From Tubiluchus corallicola (lineage: Eukaryota > Priapulida > Priapulimorpha > Priapulimorphida > Tubiluchidae), in contig JAQGDQ010000067.1 in NCBI GenBank assembly GCA_030141605.1, positions 126,001 through 186,000 on the forward strand: a stretch of 60,000 bases of DNA, written 5' to 3'. The position numbers were made by a program, and so were the translations under genes. Shown in pieces: positions 11,781-22,749 of the stretch (positions are counted from its first letter, which is position 1; each line of letters starts with the position of its first letter). The notes under the pieces are model-generated. The model ran no database searches and was not told where the DNA came from. It saw only the letters and a program-made list of their open reading frames with translations.

Positions 11781-12582
11781 AAGGAAGCTAGAGCACTCTC
11801 TGAGTTCAAGTGCAAGGCTGCAAGTTATTACATGAATAATGAATATGTTTTTACTTAGGTGTTAATATGGCAATTAGTTATTATTTTAATATTTTTTACT
11901 TGCACAATGATTTTAATCAAATGATTTTTTTACAGTTTCTAGTTTTCTCAATCGGTTTATTTTCTTACACGAAAAAGCCTTCTGGGAATCACCATGTTTA
12001 TTGAGCGATGTCGTTTCGGCTACTGAAGCCATTATCAAATTATAAATCAAGCCAAAAAAGAATAAATAATATATTGATATACAGGCACGAACTGAAACTA
12101 CAAAACAGATTAGAATATAACTTATCAAAATAAACAAAGTTGTAAAATAAAAGAAATGCAGACAGAGAAATATACAAATTTTTTTTACCTAACACATGAG
12201 AAGCAAAAAAGAACACAACAGGTAAACAATTAATCCAAGTCTACATAATGAAGAACCTTCTCTATCGTGCGTACTCTCATTGTACATCGTGGCAACTGTT
12301 TCATGAGGAAGTTAAGAGCCTTGGGATTGAATTTTACAGAAATGGTTACATTTATGCCTTTTTTTATTACCATCTGCTATTATTTTTAGTGTGAATAAAT
12401 TGAGTTAAATGTGACCGATTTAGTGACTTTTGCCAGTCAGCAGATTTGTACCATTGTTTTGGCGCAGTGATAGAGTAGCGGATGCTTTGTAGACTTTTTG
12501 GCGTTTTTTAAATGGAAGCTTATCATTCTGTTTAGTTTAATAGATCTGATTTCATAAAGTAATTATTGACAATCCTTGTGAA

Positions 12583-13140
12583 TTGATACAACAATTGGAA
12601 CGTATATTGTCTCCGCCTAGTGCTTCATTATCATTGTCAACTCTTGATTCCGCAGCACATCCCGTGTTTCTAAAGATACAGTACCGGGGAGCTCTTACAA
12701 TGCATTTTGTGAACCATTTGCATAAATTGTCTCCTGTTCCACTGCGTGTAGTTCTGGTTACAGTGAAGCTTTTCTCCTGTCTGCCAGTGACAAAAGGCAT
12801 TCACAAATTATTACGTTCTAAAGTTGTGTATGAGTATGGTGTATGCTCAGCATCTTACTTAGATCAGATGAAGCGTCATCTTTGTACTAGAATTGGGGAA
12901 CATTGCAAAGGCCAGCTTGGCTCTCACCATGCTGCATGCGGAGGTGACTGGGATGGCGTCAACTCATTACGAAGCGCCACCCAATTCTTAATTTCAACTT
13001 TCATCGGTCGTACCTTGTCACACTCCGTCTATTTCTGTTTTGAAATTTGTTTGGCTATGTTCCTCAGGATCTGTAGTGATCCTGGTGGATGTAATCTCTG
13101 TGTCACTTTCACATTGACACGCTGCGGCTTTCCCTTGTAA
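12583..13140 (+). pseudogene. Penelope-like element, GIY-YIG endonuclease end
   Basis: The 185-codon frame contains a block KIQYRGALTMHFVNHLHKL, matching the linker before the endonuclease (pattern LPYLG.LS..F...L..L), then SKVVYEYGVC followed by ASYLDQMKRHLCTRIGEH. The last part matches the GIY-YIG module of Penelope-like elements (VVYKYxC..CxxxYIGxTKRHLxxRIxEH). The second cysteine and the glycine of YIG are changed and the sequence after IGEH drifts, so enzyme activity is unlikely. The reverse transcriptase that should precede it is not visible. The start codon is arbitrary. Confidence 0.65.
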
Positions 13141-13445
13141 ATGGTTGCTTTCCCTCTGTTGTAAATTGTGCAAAATTTAAATTTTCTTAAATGTAGAAGT
13201 TGCGTTTTATTTTTGTAATGCTTCCTGCTGCGGTTCTTCATTGCGTAGACTTGGATTAATTGTTTACCTGTTGTGTTCTTTTTTAGCTTCTCATGTGTTA
13301 GGTAATAAATGTTTAACATTTCTCTGCAATTTCTACTGTTACAACTTAGTTTATTTTGATAAGTTAAATTCTAATCTGTTGTTTTGTAGTTTCAGTTTGT
13401 GCCTTTGTATCACTAATGTATTATTAATTATTTTCTTGGCTTGAT

Positions 13446-13495
13446 TTATAGTTTGATAATAGCTTCAGTAGCCGAAACGATCGTCGCTCATTAAA
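13446..13495 (+). ncRNA. Degenerate hammerhead-ribozyme-like motif
   Basis: In arm 2 of the Penelope-like element the order is TTGATAA (CUGAUGA box with changes), a short stem II with loop TCAGT, GAAA, a short CG-AT-CG stem III, TC (cleavage position), then GCTC, which could start stem I. Arm 1 has the same on the minus strand at 12001-12045 with a perfect 4-bp stem II (GGCT/AGCC). Hammerheads are established in Penelope-like terminal repeats. Here C3 is U and the catalytic G8 is A, so cleavage is doubtful. Confidence 0.4.
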
Positions 13496-13497
13496 CA

Positions 13498-14840
13498 TTG
13501 CAATTTATTTTCAACTGCATTTTATATCCAATTTTTTGAGTAAACTGTCTGACTTTTGTACATCTTGTTCTTTGTTATTCGAAATGTTGAAAACTTGAAC
13601 AGCTGGCAACAACACAACTAATAATTACCTGCGATTTCTGTGCACAGTTTTTAAACAGAAAAGCATGGTCTTTTTAATAATGATTCAAAACTTTCACAAA
13701 CTTTAAAACTGAATTTAAATTCGATTTTTGAAATTTAGTTAAATTCGCTTTCCGTTACAGAATGCTCACACTTAGTGAACGGATAACATTGTGATGGTCG
13801 TACCGTGAAGCACAACAGTGAGTATCGTGTTTTGGAATTTTTTTACTTTTCTATTGGTGTGTTGCGCCTGGTTTGAGAGAACATTCAGAGACTAGAGGCT
13901 CATGCCTAGACCCCCCCCCCACAATGAAGTACCAGAGCACTCATTGACAGTAGATCGTTTTTGCTATATCTACAGTTGTCGGTACATCGGTTTACAGTAT
14001 GAGAAAAAACTAGCCTAGAAAAATAAACAGTGTCTCAGTAAGTGTTTTGGGGTTATTCTGAGATGGGCGGTTTTTAGAGTAGTACACAAGGATGGGACAT
14101 TTAAAAAAAAATTCCGCTGCAACGGTCCATAGCATAACACAAAACAAAGTAAACATTTAATACCTACATTGTTTCGACACTGTTTAGCCTCTTAATTGCC
14201 ATGTAAAAATTTGCCCTGATAGGGCTTTCGTGGATGGCCCCCCAAATGCACTAGTACTAAGCTGCCATGATGCAAGGGCCATCATATAAAAATATAATCT
14301 AAAGATGTATAAGGAATAAAAAATTGTAATTGGAATTTGTCCCCCGAGGTGGTACGGATATCTGCTCTGGCCAAAGACTATAAGGGTTAGTTTACTGCAA
14401 CTAGTATTACCACTTATATATATATAATATATATAATAATCTTTATTTGCCATTAAAAACATTGATAATCACTGATAAAAACTTTACAGAGATAATCAAT
14501 CAGTGTTAGTTAATAAAAACTTACACTGCTGAAGGCAAATGCGTCAGTGCAATCTAAACTACTGTGCAGTAATGACGAATAAAATCAAACATTTACAACC
14601 ATATACAAAAAAATAAAAAATAAACTATGATTTAATTAATATGGCCGTGGGTATATGAATTCTGAATTAGTGTGTATGTTGTCGTACTGGTGTGATGGCA
14701 TTTCATCTGGGTAATATTAGTGATTTTAATTTTGTTTTAAATGCTGTTAGGGACTTGATTTGTTTAACCTGTAATGGTAGAGAATTCCAAAGTAAAATTG
14801 CTTGTTTGATTACGGTTTGATTGTCGGTCACTTAATTACG
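13498..14840. other. No gene recognised; poly-C and TA runs
   Basis: A run of 10 C lies at 13911-13920 and a TA run near 14415-14435. Nothing coding is supported. Confidence 0.45.
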
Positions 14841-14844
14841 GTGC

Positions 14845-14925
14845 ATGGTAAAAATGGCACAGCAAAAAAATGGCATGGTAACATTGGCACAGGAAAAAAT
14901 AGCAGAAAGGAAAAGTAAAAAAATG
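14845..14925 (+). repeat. Short tandem words of ATGGCAC type
   Basis: Irregular repeats of AATGGCAC(A/G) separated by A-rich spacers (ATGGTAAAAATGGCACAGC and similar). The same word in reverse complement (GTGCCATTTTACCT) is tandem at 16078-16160, and a short version occurs at 11170-11185. Confidence 0.5.
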
Positions 14926-15879
14926 GCAAATATACGTCATATTGATGCTATTGATTTCTGTAATAAAACTAAAATGCGCTCAGTAGGAAGCAGATCTCTG
15001 TCAAAGCTGAACAGAACAATCCTAAACTTATTTGTCGGATTCTTTTGATTACAAAAATTAATGCAAGGATAAACAAGCAAACATACACAAATGTGCCTGC
15101 ATTGATATTATATAGATTAGCAAAAGTCTCAAGTGTTTGTACATTAAATAGATTTATAATCAGTAATGTACGAAAATTCCACATTGTTGTGTTTTGTCTC
15201 TCTCGGAAGGCTCGTAGAGAGAACCAGAAAACACACCGTCAAATTAAACTAGTTTATTAAGCGAGAATTCTACAACACAAAAGTATGAAGGAACACGAAA
15301 TGATTACACTAAACGTGAAAATCCGGAAAACGTTTGAGTGTATCTGAGAATGTAAGTATACAAGAGAATGTGTAAGTATACGTCCGTGCGAGATCTGCGT
15401 GCTCCCTTGTCAGCGGCCTGCTTCGCCTTATATAGCGCGTCCAAGAAGCTTCCAGAAGGTAAGACGATCATTCCAACAGAACATTCTACAATGTTCTATG
15501 TAATTCTGATAGATGCCAGCGATTTCCACAACACACATAGAGTTTATCTACCTTTTTAAACACTAATTTTGTGGTTTAACCACTATACGTATTTAAATAA
15601 CAAGTCACCTTGTAAGGCTGAGCGGATTAATAATCAAAGGTTACAGACAGCGTCACACAGTTTTACAAGCGAGAAATTCTCGAAATGGGACAGGAACTAA
15701 CTCGTAGTACATTGTTTGTCCAAGTGGAGATAAAAAAGCAGTACTAAACACGTTGTTTGTCCAGGTGTGATAAAAAGGCAGTACTAAACATTTCTGTGAG
15801 ACCTCCACGAAGTGTTTCACAAATATTTTTGGTACGTGGTGTTCGGTCAAGTTTTTCAAAACAAGGATCGGCAAAAAAA
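14926..15879. other. No gene recognised
   Basis: A TATATAG box lies near 15431 within moderately GC-rich sequence and a near-duplicate GAGAATGTGTAAGTATAC / GAGAATGTAAGTATAC pair at about 15350-15380. No coding region is supported. Confidence 0.4.
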
Positions 15880-16160
15880 TTGAAATTTTGGCACCTATAC
15901 CTCCACAAAGTTTTATGGAAATCTGTTAGGTAGTTATTGCGTAATAGGCTTACCGCCATGACAGACAAAAAACAACCAAACAAACTGTTTTGAAGCATAA
16001 CTTCCTTAACAGCGGTAAAAATAACTAAAATAATTATACCCCAGGGTAATCTAACTCTAAACTCATATTTTACTAAGTGTGCCATTTTTCCTGTGCCATT
16101 TTTTCTTATCCATTTTACCTGTGCCATTTTACCTACTTTTCTATTTGTGCCATTTTACCT
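15880..16160 (-). repeat. Dispersed repeat (reverse copy of 11165-11400)
   Basis: Reverse complement of the family at 11165-11400: TAGGCTTACCGCCATGAC, CAAAAAACAACCAAACAAAC, TTGAAGCATAACTTCCTTAACAG and ACTAAGTGTGCCATTTTTCCTGTGCCA correspond to the other copy in order. It ends in tandem GTGCCATTTTACCT words. Confidence 0.6.
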
Positions 16161-16479
16161 ACATTGTGTAATTACATCATGAACCAGGGCATTATGTCAT
16201 CTCACTAAACACGCCTGTTCTGTTAAAGTAAATTGGAAATTTCAGTACATATTTTTATGATAGTTGCATATTAGCTGGCCTAGTACAGGTGTGTATATTA
16301 CCGAAATTAACATGGTGTCAAAGCTCGACAGTAAGTAGATGCGTAGTGGGTGAATCACTTTGATTCTTATTCTGGTCAGTTTCACTCACCCAATCATCAT
16401 GCTGATTTGATGGCACTATATGTAGAGGAGTAATGTATAGACATCCGAATATGACTGAGATCCCTCTCCCAATTGAGTG

Positions 16480-16960
16480 GCCTCAACTTAGAGGTATAGT
16501 GTTGAATGAGTCAGATTCCGGTCTTGCCACTAATTTCCTGCTAGTTAATACATTCTTGTGCTGAAGAAAAGCATGCATTGCTTGTTGCTTTCTACTTTTA
16601 AAATAATCATCTTCGGTGCTTAGAAAAGTGCCAATGTACTTGCACTTTTTCCAAAACTGATTACCATCTCTTGCAGTAATATATTCTTCTTCTATTTTTG
16701 ACTGGTTTACTTGAAAATTTCTATTCTCTAGTTTTTTTTGGAAAATTCCTTTTTATTGTGTTAGCTTGAAAATTTGATACACTTATCCATCCTATATCGT
16801 CTGCGTATTGTTGATCAATAAGGAATGGCTCATAAGATCCCAAAGCAGGATAGGAGTGGTCCCAGAATACGTTCAGGAAGGTTATCACAGACAGACGTAT
16901 TGTATAGAACAATACTTCGAACGTGTGACACTTGGGCGCCATTCTGCTGGGCAAGAGCAA
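16480..16960 (-). pseudogene. Non-LTR RT fragment with YADD motif
   Basis: On the minus strand the translation gives FLIDQQYADDIGWIS, the palm motif of a non-LTR reverse transcriptase (YADD). After one frame change it continues NFQVNQSKIEEEYITARDG, then FWKKCKYIGTFLSTEDDY and a lysine-rich SRKQQAMHAF block, ending in a stop near 16482. The KCKYIGTFLSTE block (usual form CKYLGSLLDTE) is the same family as the fragment at 43127-43865. The N-terminal RT motifs and the 3' end are missing. Confidence 0.65.
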
Positions 16961-17077
16961 CTGCTAGCAACTTGCCAACATGTATTTTCAACGGCGTTTC
17001 GCGTATGTTTAGATCTATATGTTTGTCGCTAAAAGAAATTGAAAATAACCTTTTTGTTTTTTCTGATTGCAGTAATA

Positions 17078-17350
17078 AAGGCCTACCAGTAGCCGTCAAA
17101 AATATAAGTTAATCTAATAATTCTACCTTGTTCCGACAATATAAATGCAGATATTATCTGTAATACGATATCCATTATTAGAGAACTTAAAATTTAAATG
17201 TCAGCTCCTGCTGTACACTTCTACAGTGTGTATCTACTTGGCAGCATGCCAAGCGAACAGCCAGATGGCAGGTCAAACCACTTTTGCCGTGATCAAGCCA
17301 CAAACTACAATAGAGGCCTTCCAGTAGCCGTCAAAAATATAACTTAATCT
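17078..17350 (+). repeat. Direct repeat of about 40 bp
   Basis: The sequence AGGCCTACCAGTAGCCGTCAAAAATATAAGTTAATCT at 17080-17116 recurs as AGGCCTTCCAGTAGCC... with few changes at 17313-17350, same orientation, about 233 bases apart. No protein link. Origin unknown. Confidence 0.6.
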
Positions 17351-17879
17351 ACACAATTAGGTCTGTATTTAATAATATTATTGCAGCTATTTCTAGAGAA
17401 ATTCTTTTACAATTTTAATAAAATTTGTTATTTCGCTCCGTATTAGACTAGTTTTATGCTGGTAGATAAATAAATTAGTTACTAACCAGCATTTTTAATT
17501 TATAATTATTACAGATGTAAGTATCCTGTTAAAATCAATAAATTTACTTCTAATCTAAAAATAGTTTGCAATGCTCTGTTTATCAAATTTACATATTTGG
17601 GTGAATTTAACAACTTGAATAGTCACTAAAAACTTGCTTTCTAGGTATAGATATTAAACAGTATGTAATTTTTCACAACTTGAAAAACAGTCCACAGTTA
17701 AGCGACTTGAGCTAATAAGAGAAGACCAATTTAAAAAAAGTAGTTGATTAGCAGTTATGTTCCTAATGACCATGAAATAGATCTAATATTCTTATGCTGT
17801 GTCCCAAAAACCTTTTTCATGTACTGTTTTCTGTAGGTTTTAAGTTGGACACTGATAATGGGCTGTACTATCCTCTGTA

Positions 17880-18250
17880 AAAGTAGTACACTGTTGAAAA
17901 GAAAAGTTTTTAAACGGTTTAAAAAGGTTTTCCTAGTAGAAAATATTTAAGGATACATCTGAATAACCCTACATTTAAAAACCTTTCTAAGGGGTTTTCT
18001 TCAAGAAAACCTTTTACAGAAAACCCCACATGAAATTTTTTCACAAAGAAACCTGTTCAGAAGACTTTTCTGTGTTGAATGAATAAACCCACAATTGTTG
18101 AATTTTGAAACCAAATTTGCTCCAAAATAGGAAATTTATATGAAAAATTTGGAATACACCCTAGATTTGAACCAGGGATATCTTGAAAACGATAATTTGA
18201 AATTTAGTTTCAAATTCAACAATTATTGTGGACTTATTCCATCTAAAGAT
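17880..18250. repeat. Foldback-rich segment with palindromes
   Basis: A perfect 19-bp palindrome-like hairpin, GGTTTTCTTCAAGAAAACC, lies at 17993-18011 within a cluster of AAACCTTT/AAAGGTTTT words. From about 18076 to 18250 there is a second, larger imperfect palindrome: GAATAAACCCACAATTGTTGAATTTTGAAACC pairs with GTTTCAAATTCAACAATTATTGTGGACTTATTC. Its minus strand contains GGTTCAAATC, a tRNA B-box-like word, but no A box. It may be a foldback or MITE remnant. Confidence 0.5.
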
Positions 18251-19495
18251 AATGAGAGCAATCATGAAATTATAAATAATTAGTTTCTTCTGCAACTGGT
18301 ATTTTAACGGGATAGCTACCATTAAAAAGCCAAAAACTTGCTTTGAAATCATTATTACACAAGCTAAACAAAGCATTAAATTATAATTGCTACTTTTCTT
18401 TAAAATGAATAAAAATACTACATAACCACATATTTACCATTTTAAAAGAATTATTTAAGATAAAGACTGAAATACAGTAGTTGCAATTACATTGCAATAA
18501 TTAATCTGGCATATAAAATACTGAACATAATTGAGCTATTCTTAAAATTAAATATAAAAATTCATAGTATTTTAGGTTAGCGCAACGCTGTGTTTCACTG
18601 TAACTAGTGGACGTTTTTGACTGTATCAAAAACTGTGGTAAGATTCTGCTTCTGTGACAGGAGATGCTTTACCAGCTTTTTCGTATTTACAAATAAAAAT
18701 TGTTTTCAAAATAATTAACCAGACCGTCAATGACGGTGTAACTGCCCTGAAGAAAAGTTTGCAATAACCATAACAAACTTGTATGACTGGCGTATTGGTG
18801 GTCATATGTTATCACGTTGCCATGCCGTCCTACCAGTATACAAATGCGTTAGTGTCAGAAAAACTCTGATAGTGCCTTTACACCAGCCACTAATTATAAT
18901 GCCCTAGATTGTTACATCCAGCTGTGTTGTCTTCCTATTAACTTTGCATTTAGCATCTTCAGAAATCAGGCCCAGAGCAAATACTTAAAGTTTTGATTCT
19001 AATACTGAGTTTCTAAGCTTATAGTACCCTATAATTATAACACAATTGTTTTTGACATTTCCTTTAGATGCCCTGTTGGTGACCCCCGATGGCCCAAAAT
19101 TTTTGAACTTGATCATTCAGTTTGACATGCATTTTATGCAAAGGTTACTACTATACACCAACAATCTAAGAAGAAGGACAAAGGGTTTTGGTAAAAAATA
19201 AGGAAAATTAAGTCATTTGTCAACAATGTTCGACATTTTAATGAGCCGCCTCTGCATAAGCTTTAATTTGATATATTACACAATATGTTTGACATTTCCT
19301 GCAGGGCCAACATTTGTTAGTGTCAAACCTGCCTCACCCCAAGCTTTAATTTGTTATATTACTTGATATGATTGAGACACTACCTGTTGCTGACCTATGG
19401 GTGACACCGGATGGGCCAACATTTTGGCACTATCTAAAACTGTAGTATTACAATGTTTTCTGTACGTTGCATCTGTTTCGCCCCAGAATTGTCAA
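18251..19495. other. No gene; degenerate repeated modules near 19040-19440
   Basis: Words TTTGACATTTCCT, GTGACCCCCGATGGCCCAA / GTGACACCGGATGGGCCAA and CAAGCTTTAATTTG recur two or three times between 19040 and 19440, suggesting a decayed tandem or mosaic repeat. Nothing coding is supported. Confidence 0.35.
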
Positions 19496-19599
19496 AGAAT
19501 ACGTACTCTATCGTACTTAGATTTTATCTTGTTTGGCAGTTTACCTGTTTTTCTTATGATAGATCTAGAAATATCGGCCATAACGAAGTAAAACTCCAA

Positions 19600-20950
19600 A
19601 AAGTACCTATATGACTCACACTGCAGAGATAATTTAGTAACTGAGCTAGCATCAGTTAACCGGGACGAGGTATTGCTATGTAACAATATCAATCTATCAT
19701 ATGAAACATTTTTTAATCAATTGCATAGAATTTATATTAAACACGTCGATGAAAAAAACATAAATTAATTTCCATAAAAAACGCTGGATAACTCGAACCA
19801 TAATATAAAACATTTTATACAGACATTTAATAAAGCACTCTCCATGGGAAACATACAGAAAATATTGAAACAAACTGAATAAACTAATTAAAACGACAAA
19901 ACAAAATTATTACCTAGATAAATTTGATAATTATAAATCTGATACTAAAAAACTTGGCGCACAATGAAAGTGCTCATGCATAAAGAAACAGAAAATTCTC
20001 CTATTAGATTAAAAGTAAATACCCGACTAATAACAGATGATAATGAAATAGCAAATGCGTTTAATGACTATTTCTCAAACATCGGGTGTAAGTAAGTTAG
20101 CCAGTTCCATACTGATGGTAATCCATCTAAATAGTTAAAAGGTTACTGTCATTCTTTTTGTGTTACACCCATTACTGCTTCTGATATAAATGAATTAATA
20201 AAATCTTTCCAACCAAATAAAAGCCCAGGAAAAGATAATTTGTCACCTAGAGTCTTAATTGATATAAAATATCACATTTCAGCCCCTTTAGCACATATTA
20301 TAAACTTATCCGTCGAAAATGGATGTATTCCTAATAAGCTAAAGGCATCGGTAATTATTCCTTTGTTTAAAGGTAAGAACCCCATCCCTCCTACCATTTT
20401 TTTCTAAAATTTTTGAAAAAGCTTTTTATGTTCAGTTGCCTAAACAAAAAAAATATTATTAATACAGAGCAGTTTGGATTCAGGAAAGGCAGTTCAACTG
20501 AAATTGCTTTACTTAAAATTGTGAAAAACATAATATAGAAGATCAAAAATGTTGCTTGGTATTTTTTGTTTTGACACGGTCGACCATGATATACTACTAT
20601 CAAAACTATTTTACTATGAACTCGGACAAATTTCTATGTGGTTCAAAATTAATAAGCTTTCCCTAAATCCATCGAAAATTAAATCCATTGTTTTAGGTCA
20701 CATGGTAAAAATATTCCAAGTAATATCGATATTCATAACAAGGTGCCCATAACAAGAATAAATGAAATTTTTAGGTGTAATTATTAATGAATTTTTAGAA
20801 TGGCAAGCACACATTAATCTGCTAAAAGTTAAAATGTCAAAAAACATCGGAATTATTTCACATATAATTTATTTCCAAAAAACATATGGAAAACTTATGA
20901 ATATCCGTTAATTTGAACTAAAATTATACAGTGATGTACATTATATATAT
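19600..20950 (+). pseudogene. CR1/jockey-like non-LTR element, linker and RT remnant
   Basis: Translated across several frame changes, the order is: linker (FNQLHRIYIKHVDEKN), a TWRTMKVLMHKE block, KVNTRLITDDNEIANAFNDY followed by FSNIG, then RT motifs ITASDINELIKSFQPNKSPG and PRVLIDI, IIPLFK, EQFGFRKGSSTEIALL, and FDTVDHDILLSKL. It then jumps to WFKINKLSLNPSKIKSIVL. The YADD palm motif between these last two blocks is absent, consistent with an internal deletion. Stops occur throughout. The TA run at 20941-20955 marks roughly the 3' limit. Clear family assignment, dead copy. Confidence 0.75.
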
Positions 20951-22440
20951 ATATGTAAAATGTATGTTACTAGTATGATAATTACTATTGATATGAAATA
21001 AATAAATTTGAAAAATTTAAAAATACAAAGCCTGCAGGGACAGATACGTAGCCAACTTTCAAACTTAAAAATGAAAACGCAAAATGGAAATTTTTTACAG
21101 ATTATACTGTAGGCCAAAACTTTTGTCCGTTGAAGTTAACAATAACAGTTAATTTGACGGCCAGCGTATCATTGGGTTATTGTGTGAATAGGTTTAACTG
21201 TGCGTATAGATTCGTCTGAGCATATTTAATATAGCACCTATGATAATTATGGCAGTGGATGTACAGTGTATACGTCTTTACACTGCCTGTAATTGACGTC
21301 AAACAGATTGGCCTACGATCAACCCCCGCTACAACGTAAGCACGCTCAGCAGTATTAGGGACAACAGCTCACGCAGGGCAACAACTGTCTAAGCTAAACT
21401 AAACTAAACAACATAACAGTCACAACGAATGTCTAATCAGCAGATAAACTGATTGCTCTTTTTCATAAACACAAATTTGCAGAGCAGCAGCTATTTTAAC
21501 AGAAATTAACACTTCAAATAGCCAAAAAAATGACTTTTCAATTTAAACAGAATGCAGAGACGAAGTTTCAAAGCACTACAAATACAGAGACATAAATATA
21601 ATAAAGAAACTAAGCCAGTTAGCCTTGCTTTACAATAAATGAACAACAAAAATATTAAGTCTCTCTTGCCTTTAAACATACGAACATCAAGCCTGCGATG
21701 TATTTTTCTATATTAATTAACCATGTGCTCGTCTGCAAGATTGATTAAGTTTTTGTATTTTTCCGTTTGTCAGGCTACAGAAATGGAATAAATTTGACTG
21801 TTCCATTGCATAGACGACCTTATATTGAATGCCCGAGTCACATAAGTCCCAACCTTGATTATAACCAGAAAAATAGCGTGAAAATAGCTAATATTACATT
21901 AATGTATAATATAAGTTTTGACCACATTTGAATTAATTTTGACTGTGCAGATCTCATTGAGGTTTACAAAAACTGGCCAGAAAGGAAACACTTTGTTTCG
22001 TCATTATTTGAAGTTAATCAACAATAGTTGTTTTTATCTAACTTGCAAAGCCATAAACTAAACTAAACTGCACATTTTTTTTTTTGATTGCAAAATGGTT
22101 TAATCAGCAACTCATAGACATAAGCATTGTGCATTTCTTTCTATAAACGAAATTAGACTATATATTTCCACCAATTCACTTGCAATTTCAATTGACAATA
22201 ATAAAATCTATAATCACGCTAATATTTCTCCCGCTAAGTAATGAAAAGTTGAGAATTTTTCATAACAGTGTCAGACAGAGCTGTAGCTAAATGTCCCGAA
22301 CGTACATGTGTGTGTGTGTTGAAATAACTTGCACGCAGATTGGGCATTAACGAAAATGATTGACATTATGTTAGTTAGACGTTAATTGTAGGCGCACAAG
22401 TAGAAGTTCAGTAGAAATACGCGAGTATTGTAACAGAAAG
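20951..22440. other. No gene recognised
   Basis: Two short CTAAACTAAAC runs (near 21390-21410 and 22055-22070) resemble non-LTR element tails. A (GT)n run lies near 22307-22319. No domain-bearing frame was seen. Confidence 0.4.
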
Positions 22441-22444
22441 GTTC

Positions 22445-22740
22445 AATTGCCGAGTGCAAAAACCTGGAGAGCCGGTAGACGCATTCATACAGTATTTACA
22501 TATCCTTGCAGATAATTGTGAACATGAGGAATTGAAGAATGAGCTTATCAGGGACTGCATCATTCTAGGTGCCCAAGATGATAGCTTGAACAAACTGGAG
22601 GCAAAAACAAACTTGACCTTAGAAGCGATTATGCATTTAGCTAGACATCATGAAGGAAGAAAACAAAATACAGATGTTCTGAGAGGCACTTCAGAGGAAG
22701 AAGAATATTTCAAGCGTCAAAAGTCATGTCATACAAAAGG
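22445..22740 (+). pseudogene. Gypsy gag capsid fragment
   Basis: The frame QKPGEPVDAFIQYLHILADN followed by CEHEELKNELIRDCIILGAQ and the KLEAKTNLTLEAIMHLAR block matches the C-terminal half of a gypsy gag capsid region (retrotrans_gag family). The N-terminal half is missing: nothing gag-like precedes about 22440. The frame runs into the inversion breakpoint, so the downstream zinc knuckle is found on the other strand at 25157-24990. No start codon can be trusted. Confidence 0.7.
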
Positions 22741-22749
22741 TAGTGCTTG

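Larger units (their letters stand above)
11993..13497 (+). mobile_element. Penelope-like element remnant with inverted terminal repeats
   Basis: A Penelope-type GIY-YIG coding remnant (12583-13140) lies between two inverted repeats of about 265 bases: arm 1 at 11993-12257 and arm 2 at 13232-13497. Arm pairs include ACCTAACACATGAG / CTCATGTGTTAGGT and TAAACATG-side blocks with CTTCAGTAGCCGAAACG on opposite strands. Penelope-like elements are known for LTR-like repeats in direct or inverted order, so the arrangement fits the class. The reverse-transcriptase part is missing, so this is an internally deleted or 5'-truncated copy. No target duplication was found. Confidence 0.65.

Noticed and set aside
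13901-13930. CRISPR-like or structured element around the poly-C run
   Set aside because: Single homopolymer, no regularly spaced repeats.
18160-18250. tRNA gene on the minus strand
   Set aside because: There is a B-box-like word and partly paired ends, but no A box, no anticodon arm, and the pairing is explained by a larger palindrome.
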